Shown: positions 25,778-34,858 of the stretch, in pieces
Layout of the letters: every line of letters starts with the position of its first letter
Numbering within the stretch: the first letter of the stretch is position 1
Assembly (NCBI GenBank): GCA_037045045.1
Contig: JBAOHL010000007.1
Span: 310,001-374,000, forward strand
DNA length: 64,000 nt
Reading direction: 5' to 3'
Source of the DNA: Phosphoribacter sp037045045
Lineage (GTDB): Bacteria > Actinomycetota > Actinomycetes > Actinomycetales > Dermatophilaceae
Position numbers and translations under genes: made by a program
Notes under the pieces: generated by a model
The model's database searches: none
The model's input: the letters and a program-made list of their open reading frames with translations, nothing else
Told to the model about the DNA's origin: nothing

Positions 25778-26635
25778 TCACCAGCGGCCGCTCGCCACGG
25801 CGACGAGATCGCCGACGAGTTCGTCCGCGTCCACGGCATACCCCCGACGGGTGAACCACTCCGCGACGGTGCGCGCGTCGCGCTCGAGGTAGGCCATCCC
25901 GTTGGGGTTGCCGACGACGTCGACGATCTGCGGCCAGTCGATGACGACGAGCCGATCGCCCGCGAGCAGGACGTTGTAGGCCGACAGGTCGCCGTGCGCC
26001 CACCCGAGGTCCGCGAGCTGCTCCATGACGTGGCGCAGCTGCTCGAAGAGCTCGGGCAGCAGCCGCTGGTCGGGCCTGGCCTGGGCCAGCCTCGGGGCCG
26101 GCTGGCCGTCGGGGTCGAGGACCAGTTCCATGAGCAGCTCACGATCGTCGAGCTGCACGGGGTAGGGCACCGGGAGACCGAGGGTCCACAGCCGGGCCAG
26201 CGTTGCGAATTCCGCGCCGGCCCACTGCGCGGCGATGACCTCCTTGCCGAAGTCCGTGCGGCGGGCCATCGCCCGGGTCTCGCGCGAGCGGCGCACTCGC
26301 CGCCCGTCGAGGTAGCCGGCGTCGCGGTGGAACAGCCGATGCGTGGAGTCCCGGAAGCGTTTGGCCGCCATGACCGCCTCTCGGTGGCCTTGGTCAGGGA
26401 CCCAGCGGCGCACGACGTGGACGTCGGCCTCCTTGCCGGTCTTGAGGATGCCGAGGTCGGCGTCGACGGCGCCGAGCTCGGTGACGACCCAGTCGGGTCG
26501 AGGGGATGGGCCGTGCGAGGCGCCGTCCCAGGACGACCAGCTCGTCCCCTCGGGCGGCGCGTCAGGCCGAGTGTCGACTGCGAAGATGCCGTCGGGGTCG
26601 TTGGTGATCCGGGCAGGATCCCGGGGAGTGCTCAT
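25778..26635 (-). CDS. RIO1-family atypical protein kinase
   Basis: 285 residues from ATG 26635. KTGKEADVHVVRRW is the RIO P-loop-like segment. AAKRF carries the ATP-binding Lys. WAHGDLSAYNVLL holds the catalytic Asp and metal-binding Asn, and VIDWPQIVD the metal-binding Asp. RIO kinases in archaea and eukaryotes act in ribosome maturation; the bacterial substrate is unknown. The N-terminal 60 residues are acidic and probably disordered. Converges with the CitE-like gene. Confidence 0.88.
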   Translation of the reverse strand: MSTPRDPARITNDPDGIFAVDTRPDAPPEGTSWSSWDGASHGPSPRPDWVVTELGAVDADLGILKTGKEADVHVVRRWVPDQGHREAVMAAKRFRDSTHRLFHRDAGYLDGRRVRRSRETRAMARRTDFGKEVIAAQWAGAEFATLARLWTLGLPVPYPVQLDDRELLMELVLDPDGQPAPRLAQARPDQRLLPELFEQLRHVMEQLADLGWAHGDLSAYNVLLAGDRLVVIDWPQIVDVVGNPNGMAYLERDARTVAEWFTRRGYAVDADELVGDLVAVASGRW

Positions 26636-26772
26636 GGGTGTGCTCCGAGGTGTGGGTGGGACGGGTGCCGACGGCGCCCAGGACGGTGTGCGACATCTCA
26701 GCGGCCCTCCTCGAAGCTCGGGACGGTCGGCGCGGCGCCGACCGGTCACTACGGTGGCGGCGGAGGCGGCAT

Positions 26773-26790
26773 ACCCGCAACGGGTTTTTT
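26773..26790 (+). terminator. Small hairpin with T-tract between rio1 and hydrolase genes
   Basis: ACCCG-CAA-CGGGT is followed directly by TTTTT. This is a canonical small intrinsic terminator on the plus strand and the only run of six T seen between genes here. It lies between two divergent genes, about 137 bp before the hydrolase start, so it could attenuate a leader transcript of that gene. Confidence 0.5.
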
Positions 26791-26926
26791 CCGACGCGTT
26801 TCCCGGCGCGGCGGTATCTCGACTCACGTGCGCCTCCTCTTCCGCCGCGAGAGAGTGTGCCCTGGACAGGGGTGATCGGCGGCCAGCGGGCGCGTCCGGG
26901 TGACGGGCTTGCGGACAAGGAGAGGT

Positions 26927-28591
26927 ATGCCGTCCAGACGACTCGCGCAGGGCAGCCTGCGCGTGACCTACCCGGCGACGCACACCCTGGGGCGACCGCA
27001 ACGCGACAGGGACCTGGGGTCGAGCGCCGAGGCGTCCCACGCGGCCCTGTTGGACTCGCTGGGCCAGAGCGACTTCCGTTTCGTCGAGGAGGTCCAGATC
27101 ACGCCGAAGCCGGCCCGGGCCTTGGACCGGGCCGCCGCGGCCGCCCCCGACCCCGTGCGGATCGGGCTCGAGGTCGCGGCCGGCGAGGCGGCCGTCGTGC
27201 TCGTCGAACAGGACGGCTGCTACTCCTGGCACCTTCCGGCCGAGTTCGGCCCGGTCACGACCGCGCGGAGTATGCCGCGTGGCCAGGCCCGGCGCACCGT
27301 GTCCTTCGAGATCCCGCTGCGCCACCCGGCCGCGCCGACTCGGGCCTCACGCCGCGCCCGGTCGACGAGCCGCACGAGAGGCCTGTTCGGCGACCTGCTC
27401 ACCGGCGTCCTGCGAGTCACAGTGCTGCGCTTCGCGGCTCCGGTGCTCGTCGGCAAGGTCATCGACGTGCTCGAACGGTTCGTCCACGAGGGCATCGTCC
27501 ACATGCCGTCGCCCGATCCCACCACCTGGACACGGGTGGACCGGCTCGACCAGGTGGGGCTGCCGACCGGCCGACCCGCGCGGGTCCTGCTCTTCGTCCA
27601 CGGCACGTTCTCCTCGACGGCCTCGGCCTACGGCGTGCTCGGACTCACCGACGAGGGCCGGGCGTTCCTCACCGACGCCCTCGCCCGCTACGACGCGGTC
27701 ATCGGCTACGACCACAAGACGCTGTCGGTCGACCCGTTGGCCAACGCCAACGACCTGCTCGGGCGCATCGGCGGGGTGACGTCGGGGGTCACCGTCGACG
27801 TCGTCTGCCACAGCCGAGGCGGGCTCGTCGTGCGCAGTTTCGCCGAGCAGTTGCTGCCGTCCTCGGGCTGGAACGGCTCGGTCGACAAGGTCGTCTTCGT
27901 CGCGGCCACCAACGCCGGCACCAACCTCGCCAACCCCGAGCGCTGGCACGACCTCGTCGACATCGTCACCAACCTCACCATGGTCACCGCAGGGGTCGTG
28001 GCCGGCCTGCCCGGTGGCGCTCCCGTGTCTGCGGTCGTCGTCGGGGTCGTCAAGGGCCTCGGCGCGCTGGTCAAGTACCTCGTCTCGTATGCCGCGGACT
28101 CGCACGGCGGCATACCCGGGCTGGCCGCGATGACACCGGGCGGGCCGTTCGTCACGGGGATCAACCAGACCCAACCGGGCCAGCCGGCGCCGGGTACACC
28201 GTGGTACGTCGTGTCGTCGAACTTCCACGTGACGCTGCAGGACCTCGACCACCTCCCGAAGGACTTTCCCAGGGAGTTGGCCGTGCGCCTCGCCGAAGGC
28301 CTGGTCGACCGGATCTTCCGGGACGACAACGACCTCGTCGTCGACGTGTGGTCAATGTCCTCGATCGACGCGGCGGTCGGCGGCTTCGTCGCCGACACCT
28401 ACTCCTTCGGGACGAACAGCGAGATCTACCACGTCAACTACTTCGGCGATCCGCGTTTCGTTGCCGCCCTGCGCTCCTGGCTGCTGGCCGCCAGGGCACG
28501 CGGTGTGGGCCGAGGCAGAAGCCGCGGCCCGGCGAGAGGCCGCGGCCCAGGACCCCGCGCCGGCCGGGCCGGCAAGGCGGCCAGCCCGTAG
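26927..28591 (+). CDS. Large alpha/beta hydrolase (lipase-like)
   Basis: 554 residues from ATG 26927, with AAGGAGAGG just upstream. The N-terminal 210 residues have no clear match. Then VLLFVHGTFSS (oxyanion-hole HG) and VDVVCHSRGGLVVRSF with nucleophile Ser 296 mark an alpha/beta-hydrolase domain. The following stretch VATNAGTNLANPERW is as in PGAP1/lipase-like proteins. A hydrophobic loop at about residues 345-390 may bind membrane or lipid. The C-terminus is Arg/Gly-rich and runs into a tandem repeat. Similar domains (DUF7379-like) occur next to caspase/CHAT-type modules, none of which is seen here. Confidence 0.72.
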   Translation: MPSRRLAQGSLRVTYPATHTLGRPQRDRDLGSSAEASHAALLDSLGQSDFRFVEEVQITPKPARALDRAAAAAPDPVRIGLEVAAGEAAVVLVEQDGCYSWHLPAEFGPVTTARSMPRGQARRTVSFEIPLRHPAAPTRASRRARSTSRTRGLFGDLLTGVLRVTVLRFAAPVLVGKVIDVLERFVHEGIVHMPSPDPTTWTRVDRLDQVGLPTGRPARVLLFVHGTFSSTASAYGVLGLTDEGRAFLTDALARYDAVIGYDHKTLSVDPLANANDLLGRIGGVTSGVTVDVVCHSRGGLVVRSFAEQLLPSSGWNGSVDKVVFVAATNAGTNLANPERWHDLVDIVTNLTMVTAGVVAGLPGGAPVSAVVVGVVKGLGALVKYLVSYAADSHGGIPGLAAMTPGGPFVTGINQTQPGQPAPGTPWYVVSSNFHVTLQDLDHLPKDFPRELAVRLAEGLVDRIFRDDNDLVVDVWSMSSIDAAVGGFVADTYSFGTNSEIYHVNYFGDPRFVAALRSWLLAARARGVGRGRSRGPARGRGPGPRAGRAGKAASP

Positions 28592-28677
28592 CGGCTCCGT
28601 CCGAGCCGGCAAGGCGCCGAGCCCGTAGCGGCTCCGTCCGAGCCGGCGAGGCGCGAGCCCGTAGCGGCTCCGTCCGG
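28568..28677. repeat. 37-bp tandem repeat x3 at the hydrolase 3' end
   Basis: Units start at 28568, 28605 and 28642 (37, 37 and 36 bp); the shared core includes CCCGTAGCGGCTCCGTCCG. The first unit contains the hydrolase stop codon and the others extend into the gap, so the gene's end has been duplicated. Confidence 0.85.
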
Positions 28678-28681
28678 CGCC

Positions 28682-28710
28682 AAGTGCCACGAAGGCCCTT
28701 GGTGGCACTT
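28682..28710 (+). terminator. Perfect 9-bp hairpin downstream of hydrolase
   Basis: AAGTGCCAC pairs with GTGGCACTT around an 11-nt loop. It overlaps the left side of a family-B interspersed repeat and may terminate the hydrolase transcript. No T-tract is present. Confidence 0.4.
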
Positions 28711-28759
28711 CGGTGGTGTCCTGGCAGGTCGGACCTGCCATAACGGCGCCCAACTGCCA
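28703..28759 (+). repeat. Interspersed palindromic repeat, family B, copy 2
   Basis: TGGCACTT, a short spacer, the palindrome TGGCAGGTCGGACCTGCCA, then GGCGCCCAACTGCCA. It lies in the 308-bp gap between the hydrolase and acyl-CoA dehydrogenase genes; apart from this and the 37-bp repeats nothing else was recognised in the gap. Confidence 0.8.
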
Positions 28760-28899
28760 AGACGCGGGGCTAGGAGCGACCCGCCGCCGGGTGGGGCGGT
28801 TCACACTGGGGGCCCCTGCTCGGGCAGCGCACCGGAACGGCATACTCGCAGATAGCCGCAGAACCGTGCGCGACCCGACCACGACGAGGTGGAGAACCC

Positions 28900-30099
28900 A
28901 TGTCCCGACTGCAGCAGACCGCCGGACTCACCGAGGATCAGACCGAACTGCTCGCCCTGGTGCGCCAGTTCGTCGAGGAGCAGATCATCCCGGTCGCGAC
29001 GGAGCTGGAGCACCGCGACGAGTACCCCCAGGCCATCGTCGACGGGATGAAGGAGATGGGGATCTTCGGCCTGATGATCCCCGAGGAGTACGGCGGGCTC
29101 GGCGAGTCGCTGCTGACCTACGCGCTGTGCGTCGAGGAGATCGCCCGCGGGTGGATGAGCGTCAGCGGCATCATCAACACCCACTTCATCGTCGCGTACA
29201 TGCTCATCCAGCACGGCACCGAGGAGCAGAAGCAGAAGTACCTGCCCCGGATGGCCACCGGTGAGGTCCGCGGGGCCTTCTCGATGAGCGAGCCGGCCCT
29301 CGGCTCCGACGTCGCGGCGATCTCCACGAAGGCGGTCAAGGGCGACGGCGAGACGTGGACGATCAACGGCCAGAAGATGTGGCTGACCAACGGCGGGTCG
29401 AGCAACCTCGTCGCCGTGCTCGTCAAGACCGACCTCGGCGAGAGCTCGGTCTACAAGAACCTCACGACCTTCCTCGTCGAGAAGGAGTCCGGGTTCGGCG
29501 AGACCGCGCCCGGGCTCATCGTGCCCGGCAAGATCGACAAGATGGGCTACAAGGGCGTCGACACGACCGAGCTCGTCTTCGACGGCTACCGCACGACGAC
29601 CGACCAGATCCTCGGTGGCGTGCCGGGCAAGGGCTTCTACCAGATGATGGACGGGGTCGAGGTCGGTCGGGTCAACGTCGCCTCGCGGGCCTGTGGGGTG
29701 GCGCGGCGGGCCTTCGAACTGGGCGTCGCCTACGCGCAGCAGCGGGAGACCTTCGGCAAGAAGATCGCCGAGCACCAGGGCATCCTCTTCCGGCTGGCCG
29801 ACATGGGCACGAAGGTCGAGGCCTGCCACCAGATGATGGTCAAGGCGGCCCGGATCAAGGACTCCGGCGCCCGCAACGACCTCGAGGCCGGCATGGCCAA
29901 GTACCTCGCCGCCGAGTATTGCGCCGACGTCGTCGAGCAGTCCTTCCGGATCCACGGCGGCTACGGGTACTCCAAGGAGTACGAGATCGAGCGGCTCTAC
30001 CGCGAGGCCCCGATGCTGCTCATCGGCGAGGGCACGGCCGAGATCCAGAAGATGATCATCGGCCGGCGTCTGCTGGAGGAGTACAAGCTCAAGGGCTGA
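28900..30099 (+). CDS. Acyl-CoA dehydrogenase
   Basis: 399 residues from ATG 28900, GGAG upstream. Features in order: EEYGGLGESL, the flavin/substrate motif AFSMSEPALGSDVAAI, KMWLTNGG, and near the C-terminus GEGTAEIQKMIIGRRLL, where the Glu is in the position of the catalytic base of medium-chain enzymes. It oxidises an acyl-CoA to the 2-enoyl-CoA with FAD. Sequence class suggests short or branched chains; no electron-transfer flavoprotein genes are nearby. Confidence 0.92.
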   Translation: MSRLQQTAGLTEDQTELLALVRQFVEEQIIPVATELEHRDEYPQAIVDGMKEMGIFGLMIPEEYGGLGESLLTYALCVEEIARGWMSVSGIINTHFIVAYMLIQHGTEEQKQKYLPRMATGEVRGAFSMSEPALGSDVAAISTKAVKGDGETWTINGQKMWLTNGGSSNLVAVLVKTDLGESSVYKNLTTFLVEKESGFGETAPGLIVPGKIDKMGYKGVDTTELVFDGYRTTTDQILGGVPGKGFYQMMDGVEVGRVNVASRACGVARRAFELGVAYAQQRETFGKKIAEHQGILFRLADMGTKVEACHQMMVKAARIKDSGARNDLEAGMAKYLAAEYCADVVEQSFRIHGGYGYSKEYEIERLYREAPMLLIGEGTAEIQKMIIGRRLLEEYKLKG

Positions 30100-30209
30100 G
30101 CCGCGCCGGTATGCCGCGGGCGCGCCATCTGGGGCCACCGCGGCCCACCGGCAGCACGCTCGGGCAGCCGCCGCAGGCCGATCTCGGGCGCGAATGGGAC
30201 ACTAGCGAA

Positions 30210-30746
30210 ATGAGTATGCAGCCGCGGCAGGTCCGGGCGCCCTTCGCCGCCCTCACCCTCGACTATCCGATGTCGGTGGGCACGTTCGAGACGTACGCCG
30301 AGGCGCAACGGGCCGTCGATGCGCTGTCCGATGCCCAGTTCCCGGTCCAGAACTGCCTCATCGTCGGCACCGAACTGCGCCAGCTCGAACGGGTGACCGG
30401 CCGGCTCAGCTGGGGCAGGGTGCTGGTCGGGGGAGCCCTGTCGGGCATTTGGATGGGTCTGTTCGTCGGTGTGATCTTGTCCCTGTTCTCCACCGGCACG
30501 ACGCCGTTTCCGCTGGTGGCCTCGACGATGCTTTTCGGGGCGGTATTCGGGATGGTGTGGGCGGCGGTCGGCTACGGACTGACCCGCGGGCAACGCGATT
30601 TCACGTCGGTGAGTCAGATCGTGCCGGGGCGGTTCGAGATCCTCGTCGAGCACAAGGTCGCTCAACGGGCCCGCGAGACGTTGACCAAGGTCGGGATCAT
30701 CGCCCCCACCGGGTTCCCACCACCCGCCGAGGCCACCCAGAACTGA
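30210..30746 (+). CDS. Membrane protein with general-stress (YflT-like) domain
   Basis: 178 residues from ATG 30210. The N-terminal domain has VGTFETYAEAQRAVDALSDA, typical of the small general-stress-protein 17M-like fold. Two membrane helices follow at about residues 75-95 and 102-122, joined by a short loop, then a cytoplasmic tail. Actinobacterial homologues are common and uncharacterised. Confidence 0.75.
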   Translation: MSMQPRQVRAPFAALTLDYPMSVGTFETYAEAQRAVDALSDAQFPVQNCLIVGTELRQLERVTGRLSWGRVLVGGALSGIWMGLFVGVILSLFSTGTTPFPLVASTMLFGAVFGMVWAAVGYGLTRGQRDFTSVSQIVPGRFEILVEHKVAQRARETLTKVGIIAPTGFPPPAEATQN

Positions 30747-30804
30747 GTCGTCGGCACTGCGCTGTCGACCCGCCGGACCGACCGGCCGGCCGAGCGGGCT
30801 CGGA

Positions 30805-31134
30805 TCAGGCGACGTGACGGCCGATGGGCGAGCGGACGTATGCCGGCGCGTGGTCCTGGGACCCGCAGGCGGTGCAGGTGCGCACGACGAGCTCGGTGTC
30901 GGGCATCGGCGCCCAGGGCCCGTAGGCGTGTCCGGTGACCTCGCACCATTGCTGGCGTGCGCAGGCCGGGCAGGTGACGCCGCGGTCGGAGAACTCCCAG
31001 CCGTGGTCGCCGGTCAAGGCTCGGACGGCACTCTCGCCGTCGGCCCAGGTGCGGTTGCCTCCCGGACCGGACGGCACCGCGTGGCACCGCTCGCACTCGG
31101 CGGTCACGCGACCGGTGCCTTGCATCATGACCAT
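30805..31134 (-). CDS. Small zinc-ribbon-like protein
   Basis: 109 residues from ATG 31134; ATG 31128 and 31125 are in frame too. Three CxxC pairs are visible: CERC near residue 14, CPAC near 55, CTAC near 87. This suggests a zinc-binding module. HGWEFSDRGVTCPACARQQW and the ending HAPAYVRSPIGR are not from a family I know. Converges with the stress-protein gene. Confidence 0.6.
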   Translation of the reverse strand: MVMMQGTGRVTAECERCHAVPSGPGGNRTWADGESAVRALTGDHGWEFSDRGVTCPACARQQWCEVTGHAYGPWAPMPDTELVVRTCTACGSQDHAPAYVRSPIGRHVA

Positions 31135-31507
31135 GTCAAACCCCCATCACGCCCCACAACCCCCGGATTACCGCAGGGCCACGGTAGTTCACTTGGACGT
31201 CGGTTCGGCGCCATATGCTCAAAAGAGGCTACGTCCGGACCTGGCGATACACGCGGACATCCTGCAATAGCCACCGGCGTGTCGCAAACGCTTGCAGCAC
31301 CTCGGTCGTGCTTGGCGGCGGGCGGTCGGACAGCGCGGTCGAACGGCGCGGACGTCGGCGGAACGACGGCGCGGACAAGCGGCGGACGAGCGCACTGACG
31401 TGCGAGGCGTCAGCGACGTCGGACCTCGCCGATCCAGGCCTCGACGTCGCGCGAGGCGTCAGCGACGCCGGACCTCGCCGATCCAGGCCTCGACGTCGTG
31501 CGAGGCG
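31135..31507. other. 373-bp gap of unusual composition
   Basis: Between the zinc-ribbon gene and the aminopeptidase stop. The stretch 31195-31310 is visibly less GC-rich than its surroundings (for example CCATATGCTCAAAAGAGG). No gene, RNA or known element is recognised in it; the right-hand third is the 49-bp tandem repeat listed separately. Confidence 0.6.
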
Positions 31508-31549
31508 TCAGCGACGCCGGACCTCGCCGATCCAGGCCTCGACGTCGCG
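31403..31549. repeat. 49-bp tandem repeat x3 at the aminopeptidase 3' end
   Basis: Units start at 31403, 31452 and 31501. The unit closest to the gene contains its last codons (for VEAWIGEVRRR) and stop; two further copies lie beyond the stop. 49 is not a multiple of three, so the extra copies are untranslated. Confidence 0.9.
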
Positions 31550-33001
31550 CGAGCTGCGCGGGAAGTCCGCGGAGAGCACCTCGTATCCGGTCGCGGTGAC
31601 GAGCACGTCGTCCTCGATCCGCACCCCCTGGCCGCGGAACCGCTCCGGGGCGAGTTGGTCGTCGGCCTTGAAGTACAGCCCCGGCTCGACGGTGAGGACC
31701 ATCCCGGGTCGTAGTGGGGCGTCGATGTATTCCGCCCGGGTGGCCAGCGCGCAGTCGTGCACGTCGATGCCCAGGTGGTGGCTCGTCCCGTGGACCATCC
31801 ACCGGCGGTGGTACTGCCCGGTTTCCTCGTCGAGGGTGGCCTCGACGTCGATCCCCTCGGGCAGCGCCCCCCAGTCGTGCAGCCGTTCGGCGACGACGCG
31901 GATCGCCGCCTTGTGGATGTCCCCGAAGGTCGCCCCCGGCCGGATGGCGTCGAGCCCGGCCTGCTGCGCGGCATACACGGCGTCGTAGATCTCGCGCTGC
32001 GCGTCGGTGAAGGTGCCGTCGACGGGCAGGGTCCGCGTGATGTCGGCGGTGTAGAGGCTCTCGACTTCGACGCCGGCGTCGAGCAGGACGAGGTCGCCGG
32101 GGTGCACCGGCCCGGTGTTGCGGATCCAGTGCAGCGTGTTGGCGTGGTCGCTGGCTGCGCAGATCGAGTCGTAGCCCACGCCGTTGCCCTGGGCGCGGGC
32201 GTGCAGGGCGAAGACTCCCTCGACCCACCGCTCGCCGCGGTCGCTGTGCACGGCATCCGCGAGCGCGGCGATGACCGCCTCGAAGCCGACCTTCGTCGCG
32301 GTCATTGCGGCGCGCAGTTCGTCGACCTCCCACTCATCCTTGGTCATCCGCAACACCGACAGGTATGCCGCGAGCTCGTCGTCGGCATCGACGGTGCCCT
32401 CGCCGACCTCGCGACCGGCTTCGCTGCGGACTCGGTCGGCGAGGTCGGCGACGTCGCGGTCGGCGTCGCGGACCACCCGGATCGCCACGACGCCGGCGTC
32501 CTTGGCGAGCACGTCGGGCAGGTCGTCGACGTGGCGGGCCGTGATCCCCAGCGCGGCCTCGACGTCTTCGAGGCTGGGCCGCGCCCCGACCCAGAACTCG
32601 CCGACCCTGCTGTCGGCGAAGAACTCCTCGGTGTCCCGTCCGGCGAGGGGCCGGAAAAACAGGACCGCGTCGTGGCCACCGTCCGGGCGTGGTTCGAGGA
32701 CGAGCACCGAGTCGGGTTCGGCGTCGGCGCCAAGCCCGGTGAGGTGGGCGAACGCGCTGTGGGCCCGGAAGGGGTAATCGCAGTCGTTGGACCGGATCTT
32801 TAGACCGCCGGCCGGGACGACGAGCCGCTCCGCGGGGAACCGTTCGCCGACCGCCTCGCGGCGGGCCGCGGCATACGGGGCGACGTCGGCTCGTTGGGGG
32901 AGCGTGCCCTCGCGCGGGGCCCAGCCCGACCGGATGAACTCCCGGAACGCCTCGGTCGTCGGCCGCGGACGGTTGTCGGACTTCTTCTGTTGCTCGCTCA
33001 C
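31508..33001 (-). CDS. pepP: Xaa-Pro aminopeptidase (M24B)
   Basis: 497 residues from GTG 33001. An N-terminal creatinase-like domain is followed by the pita-bread metallopeptidase domain. Its five metal ligands are in LLDAGVEVESLYTADITRT (two Asp), HGTSHHLGIDVHD (His), LTVEPGLYF (Glu) and GVRIEDDVLV (Glu). It removes the N-terminal residue before proline from peptides, in the cytoplasm. The extreme C-terminus lies inside a tandem repeat. Confidence 0.92.
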   Translation of the reverse strand: MSEQQKKSDNRPRPTTEAFREFIRSGWAPREGTLPQRADVAPYAAARREAVGERFPAERLVVPAGGLKIRSNDCDYPFRAHSAFAHLTGLGADAEPDSVLVLEPRPDGGHDAVLFFRPLAGRDTEEFFADSRVGEFWVGARPSLEDVEAALGITARHVDDLPDVLAKDAGVVAIRVVRDADRDVADLADRVRSEAGREVGEGTVDADDELAAYLSVLRMTKDEWEVDELRAAMTATKVGFEAVIAALADAVHSDRGERWVEGVFALHARAQGNGVGYDSICAASDHANTLHWIRNTGPVHPGDLVLLDAGVEVESLYTADITRTLPVDGTFTDAQREIYDAVYAAQQAGLDAIRPGATFGDIHKAAIRVVAERLHDWGALPEGIDVEATLDEETGQYHRRWMVHGTSHHLGIDVHDCALATRAEYIDAPLRPGMVLTVEPGLYFKADDQLAPERFRGQGVRIEDDVLVTATGYEVLSADFPRSSRDVEAWIGEVRRR

Positions 33002-33063
33002 CGGTTCATCGTGCCACGCGGACAGGGGGCATCGCCGTCGTCGACCTGGGCCGGAGCGGTCTG

Positions 33064-33195
33064 CCGGTCAGCCGCGCTCGGGGGCCGGTCAGCCGCGCTC
33101 GGGGGCCGCCAGCCGGGCTGCGTCGGCCGCCGGTCAGCCGCGCTCGGGGGCCGGTCAGCCGCGCTCGGGGGCCGCCAGCCGGGCTGCGTCGGCCG
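33064..33195. repeat. 66-bp duplication (with inner 22-bp repeat) at the glpD 3' end
   Basis: Two 66-bp units start at 33064 and 33130. Each contains two 22-bp copies of GGTCAGCCGCGCTCGGGGGC. The glpD stop at 33155-33157 lies in the unit nearest the gene, so the final codons of glpD have been duplicated beyond the stop. Confidence 0.88.
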
Positions 33196-34858
33196 CCGCG
33201 TCGTCCGGCATCGACTGGGAGATCCGCTCGGCGGCCACCCGCTGCTCGTAGTGCGCGACCTCCTCGTCGATGGTTGCGGCGTCCCACCCGAGCACCGGCG
33301 CGACGAGTTCGGCCGCGGGCCGGGCTGCGCCGACCGCTCGATCCCACGTCTCGATCGACAGTCGGGTGCGCCGGGCCAGGACGTCGTCGAGGTGGCGGGC
33401 GCCTTCGTGCGAGGCCGCGTAGACAATCTCGGCCTGCAGGTAGTCCTCGCCGCCGGGCAACGGCTTGCCGAGCCGAGGGTCGGCGGCGACGAGGGCGAGG
33501 ATCTCGCCGGTGAGCACGCCGTGGCGCATGAGCATCTTCTCGATCCGCTCGACGTGCAGGCCCGATTCGCGGGCGAGGGTCTGGCGCCGGTTCCACATCG
33601 CCTGGTAGCCCACCGCGCCGACGAGAGGGATCTCGGCCGTGACGCTCTCGGGGACGTCCCCGCCGAGCGCCCGGGCCGCCTCGTCGATGGCGTCCTTGGC
33701 CATGACCCGGTACGTCGTGTACTTCCCGCCGGCGACGACGACGAGGCCCGGAGCCGGGTGGGCGACGACGTGTTCGCGCGAGAGGGCCGAGGTCTGGTCG
33801 CTCTCGCCGGCCAACAGCGGCCGCAGGCCGGCGTACACGCCCTCGACGTCCTCATGGGTGAGCTGGGTGGTGAGGACGGTGTTGACGTTGTCCAGCAGGT
33901 AGGCGATGTCGGCCGAGGTCGCCGCCGGGTGGGCCTTGTCGAGGGCCCAGTCGGTGTCGGTCGTCCCAATGATCCAGTGCCGGCCCCACGGGATGACGAA
34001 CAGCACCGAGCTCGACGTGCGCAGGATGATCCCCGAGGTCGAGTGGATCCGGTCGCGGGGGACGACGAGGTGGATGCCCTTGGACGCGCGGACGTGGAAC
34101 TGGCCGCGCTCGCCGATCATCGCCTGGGTCTCGTCGGTCCACACCCCGGTAGCGTTGACGATCTGGCGGGCGTGGACCTCGAACTCGCGGCCGGTGACCT
34201 TGTCGAGGGCCCGGATGCCGGTGACCCTTTCGCCCTGGCGCAGGAACCCCACCGCGGCGACCCGGGTGGCTACCGCTGCGCCGAAGGTCGCCGCGGTCCG
34301 GGCGAGTTCCATGGTGTGTCGGGCGTCGTCGACCTTCGCGTCGTAGTACTGCACGGCCCCGACGAGCGCCTCCCGGCGCAGCGCCGGCGCGATCTTCAGC
34401 GCCTGCCGGCGAGACAGGTGCTTGTGCCAGGGCAGGCCGGCGTCGGTGCCGCTGCCGCGGGCCATGGTGTCGTAGAGGGCCAGACCGGCCTCGACGTACG
34501 GTCGCTCGATCACCGCCTTGGTCAGCGGGTAGAGGAACGGCACCGGACGCACGAGATGCGGCGCCAGGCGGGTCAACAGCAGGCCGCGCTCCTGCAAGGC
34601 CTCGCGCACCAACCCGAAGTCGAGCATCTCCAGGTAGCGCAGCCCGCCGTGGACGAGCTTGCTGCTGCGGCTGGACGTGCCGGAGGCGAAGTCGCGCTGT
34701 TCGACCAATCCGGTGGACAGGCCCCGGGTGACCGCGTCGAGCGCGCTGCCGCAGCCCACGACGCCGCCGCCGATGACGAGGACGTCGAGTTCGGTGGCCT
34801 GGGCCAGCCGGTCGATGGCGCCGGCGCGATACGCCGGAGAGAGGGCGAGCGGGTTCAC
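33155..34858 (-). CDS. glpD: Glycerol-3-phosphate dehydrogenase (FAD)
   Basis: 567 residues from GTG 34858, which overlaps the glpK stop as GTGA. TELDVLVIGGGVVGCGSALD is the FAD-binding Rossmann motif. FASGTSSRSSKLVHGGLRYL is the family signature, and the C-terminal domain holds VAGGKYTTYRVMAKDAI. It oxidises glycerol-3-phosphate to dihydroxyacetone phosphate and feeds electrons to the quinone pool at the membrane. Together with glpK it forms a two-gene glycerol operon; no glycerol facilitator or GlpR-like repressor is next to it. Confidence 0.95.
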   Translation of the reverse strand: MNPLALSPAYRAGAIDRLAQATELDVLVIGGGVVGCGSALDAVTRGLSTGLVEQRDFASGTSSRSSKLVHGGLRYLEMLDFGLVREALQERGLLLTRLAPHLVRPVPFLYPLTKAVIERPYVEAGLALYDTMARGSGTDAGLPWHKHLSRRQALKIAPALRREALVGAVQYYDAKVDDARHTMELARTAATFGAAVATRVAAVGFLRQGERVTGIRALDKVTGREFEVHARQIVNATGVWTDETQAMIGERGQFHVRASKGIHLVVPRDRIHSTSGIILRTSSSVLFVIPWGRHWIIGTTDTDWALDKAHPAATSADIAYLLDNVNTVLTTQLTHEDVEGVYAGLRPLLAGESDQTSALSREHVVAHPAPGLVVVAGGKYTTYRVMAKDAIDEAARALGGDVPESVTAEIPLVGAVGYQAMWNRRQTLARESGLHVERIEKMLMRHGVLTGEILALVAADPRLGKPLPGGEDYLQAEIVYAASHEGARHLDDVLARRTRLSIETWDRAVGAARPAAELVAPVLGWDAATIDEEVAHYEQRVAAERISQSMPDDAAADAARLAAPERG

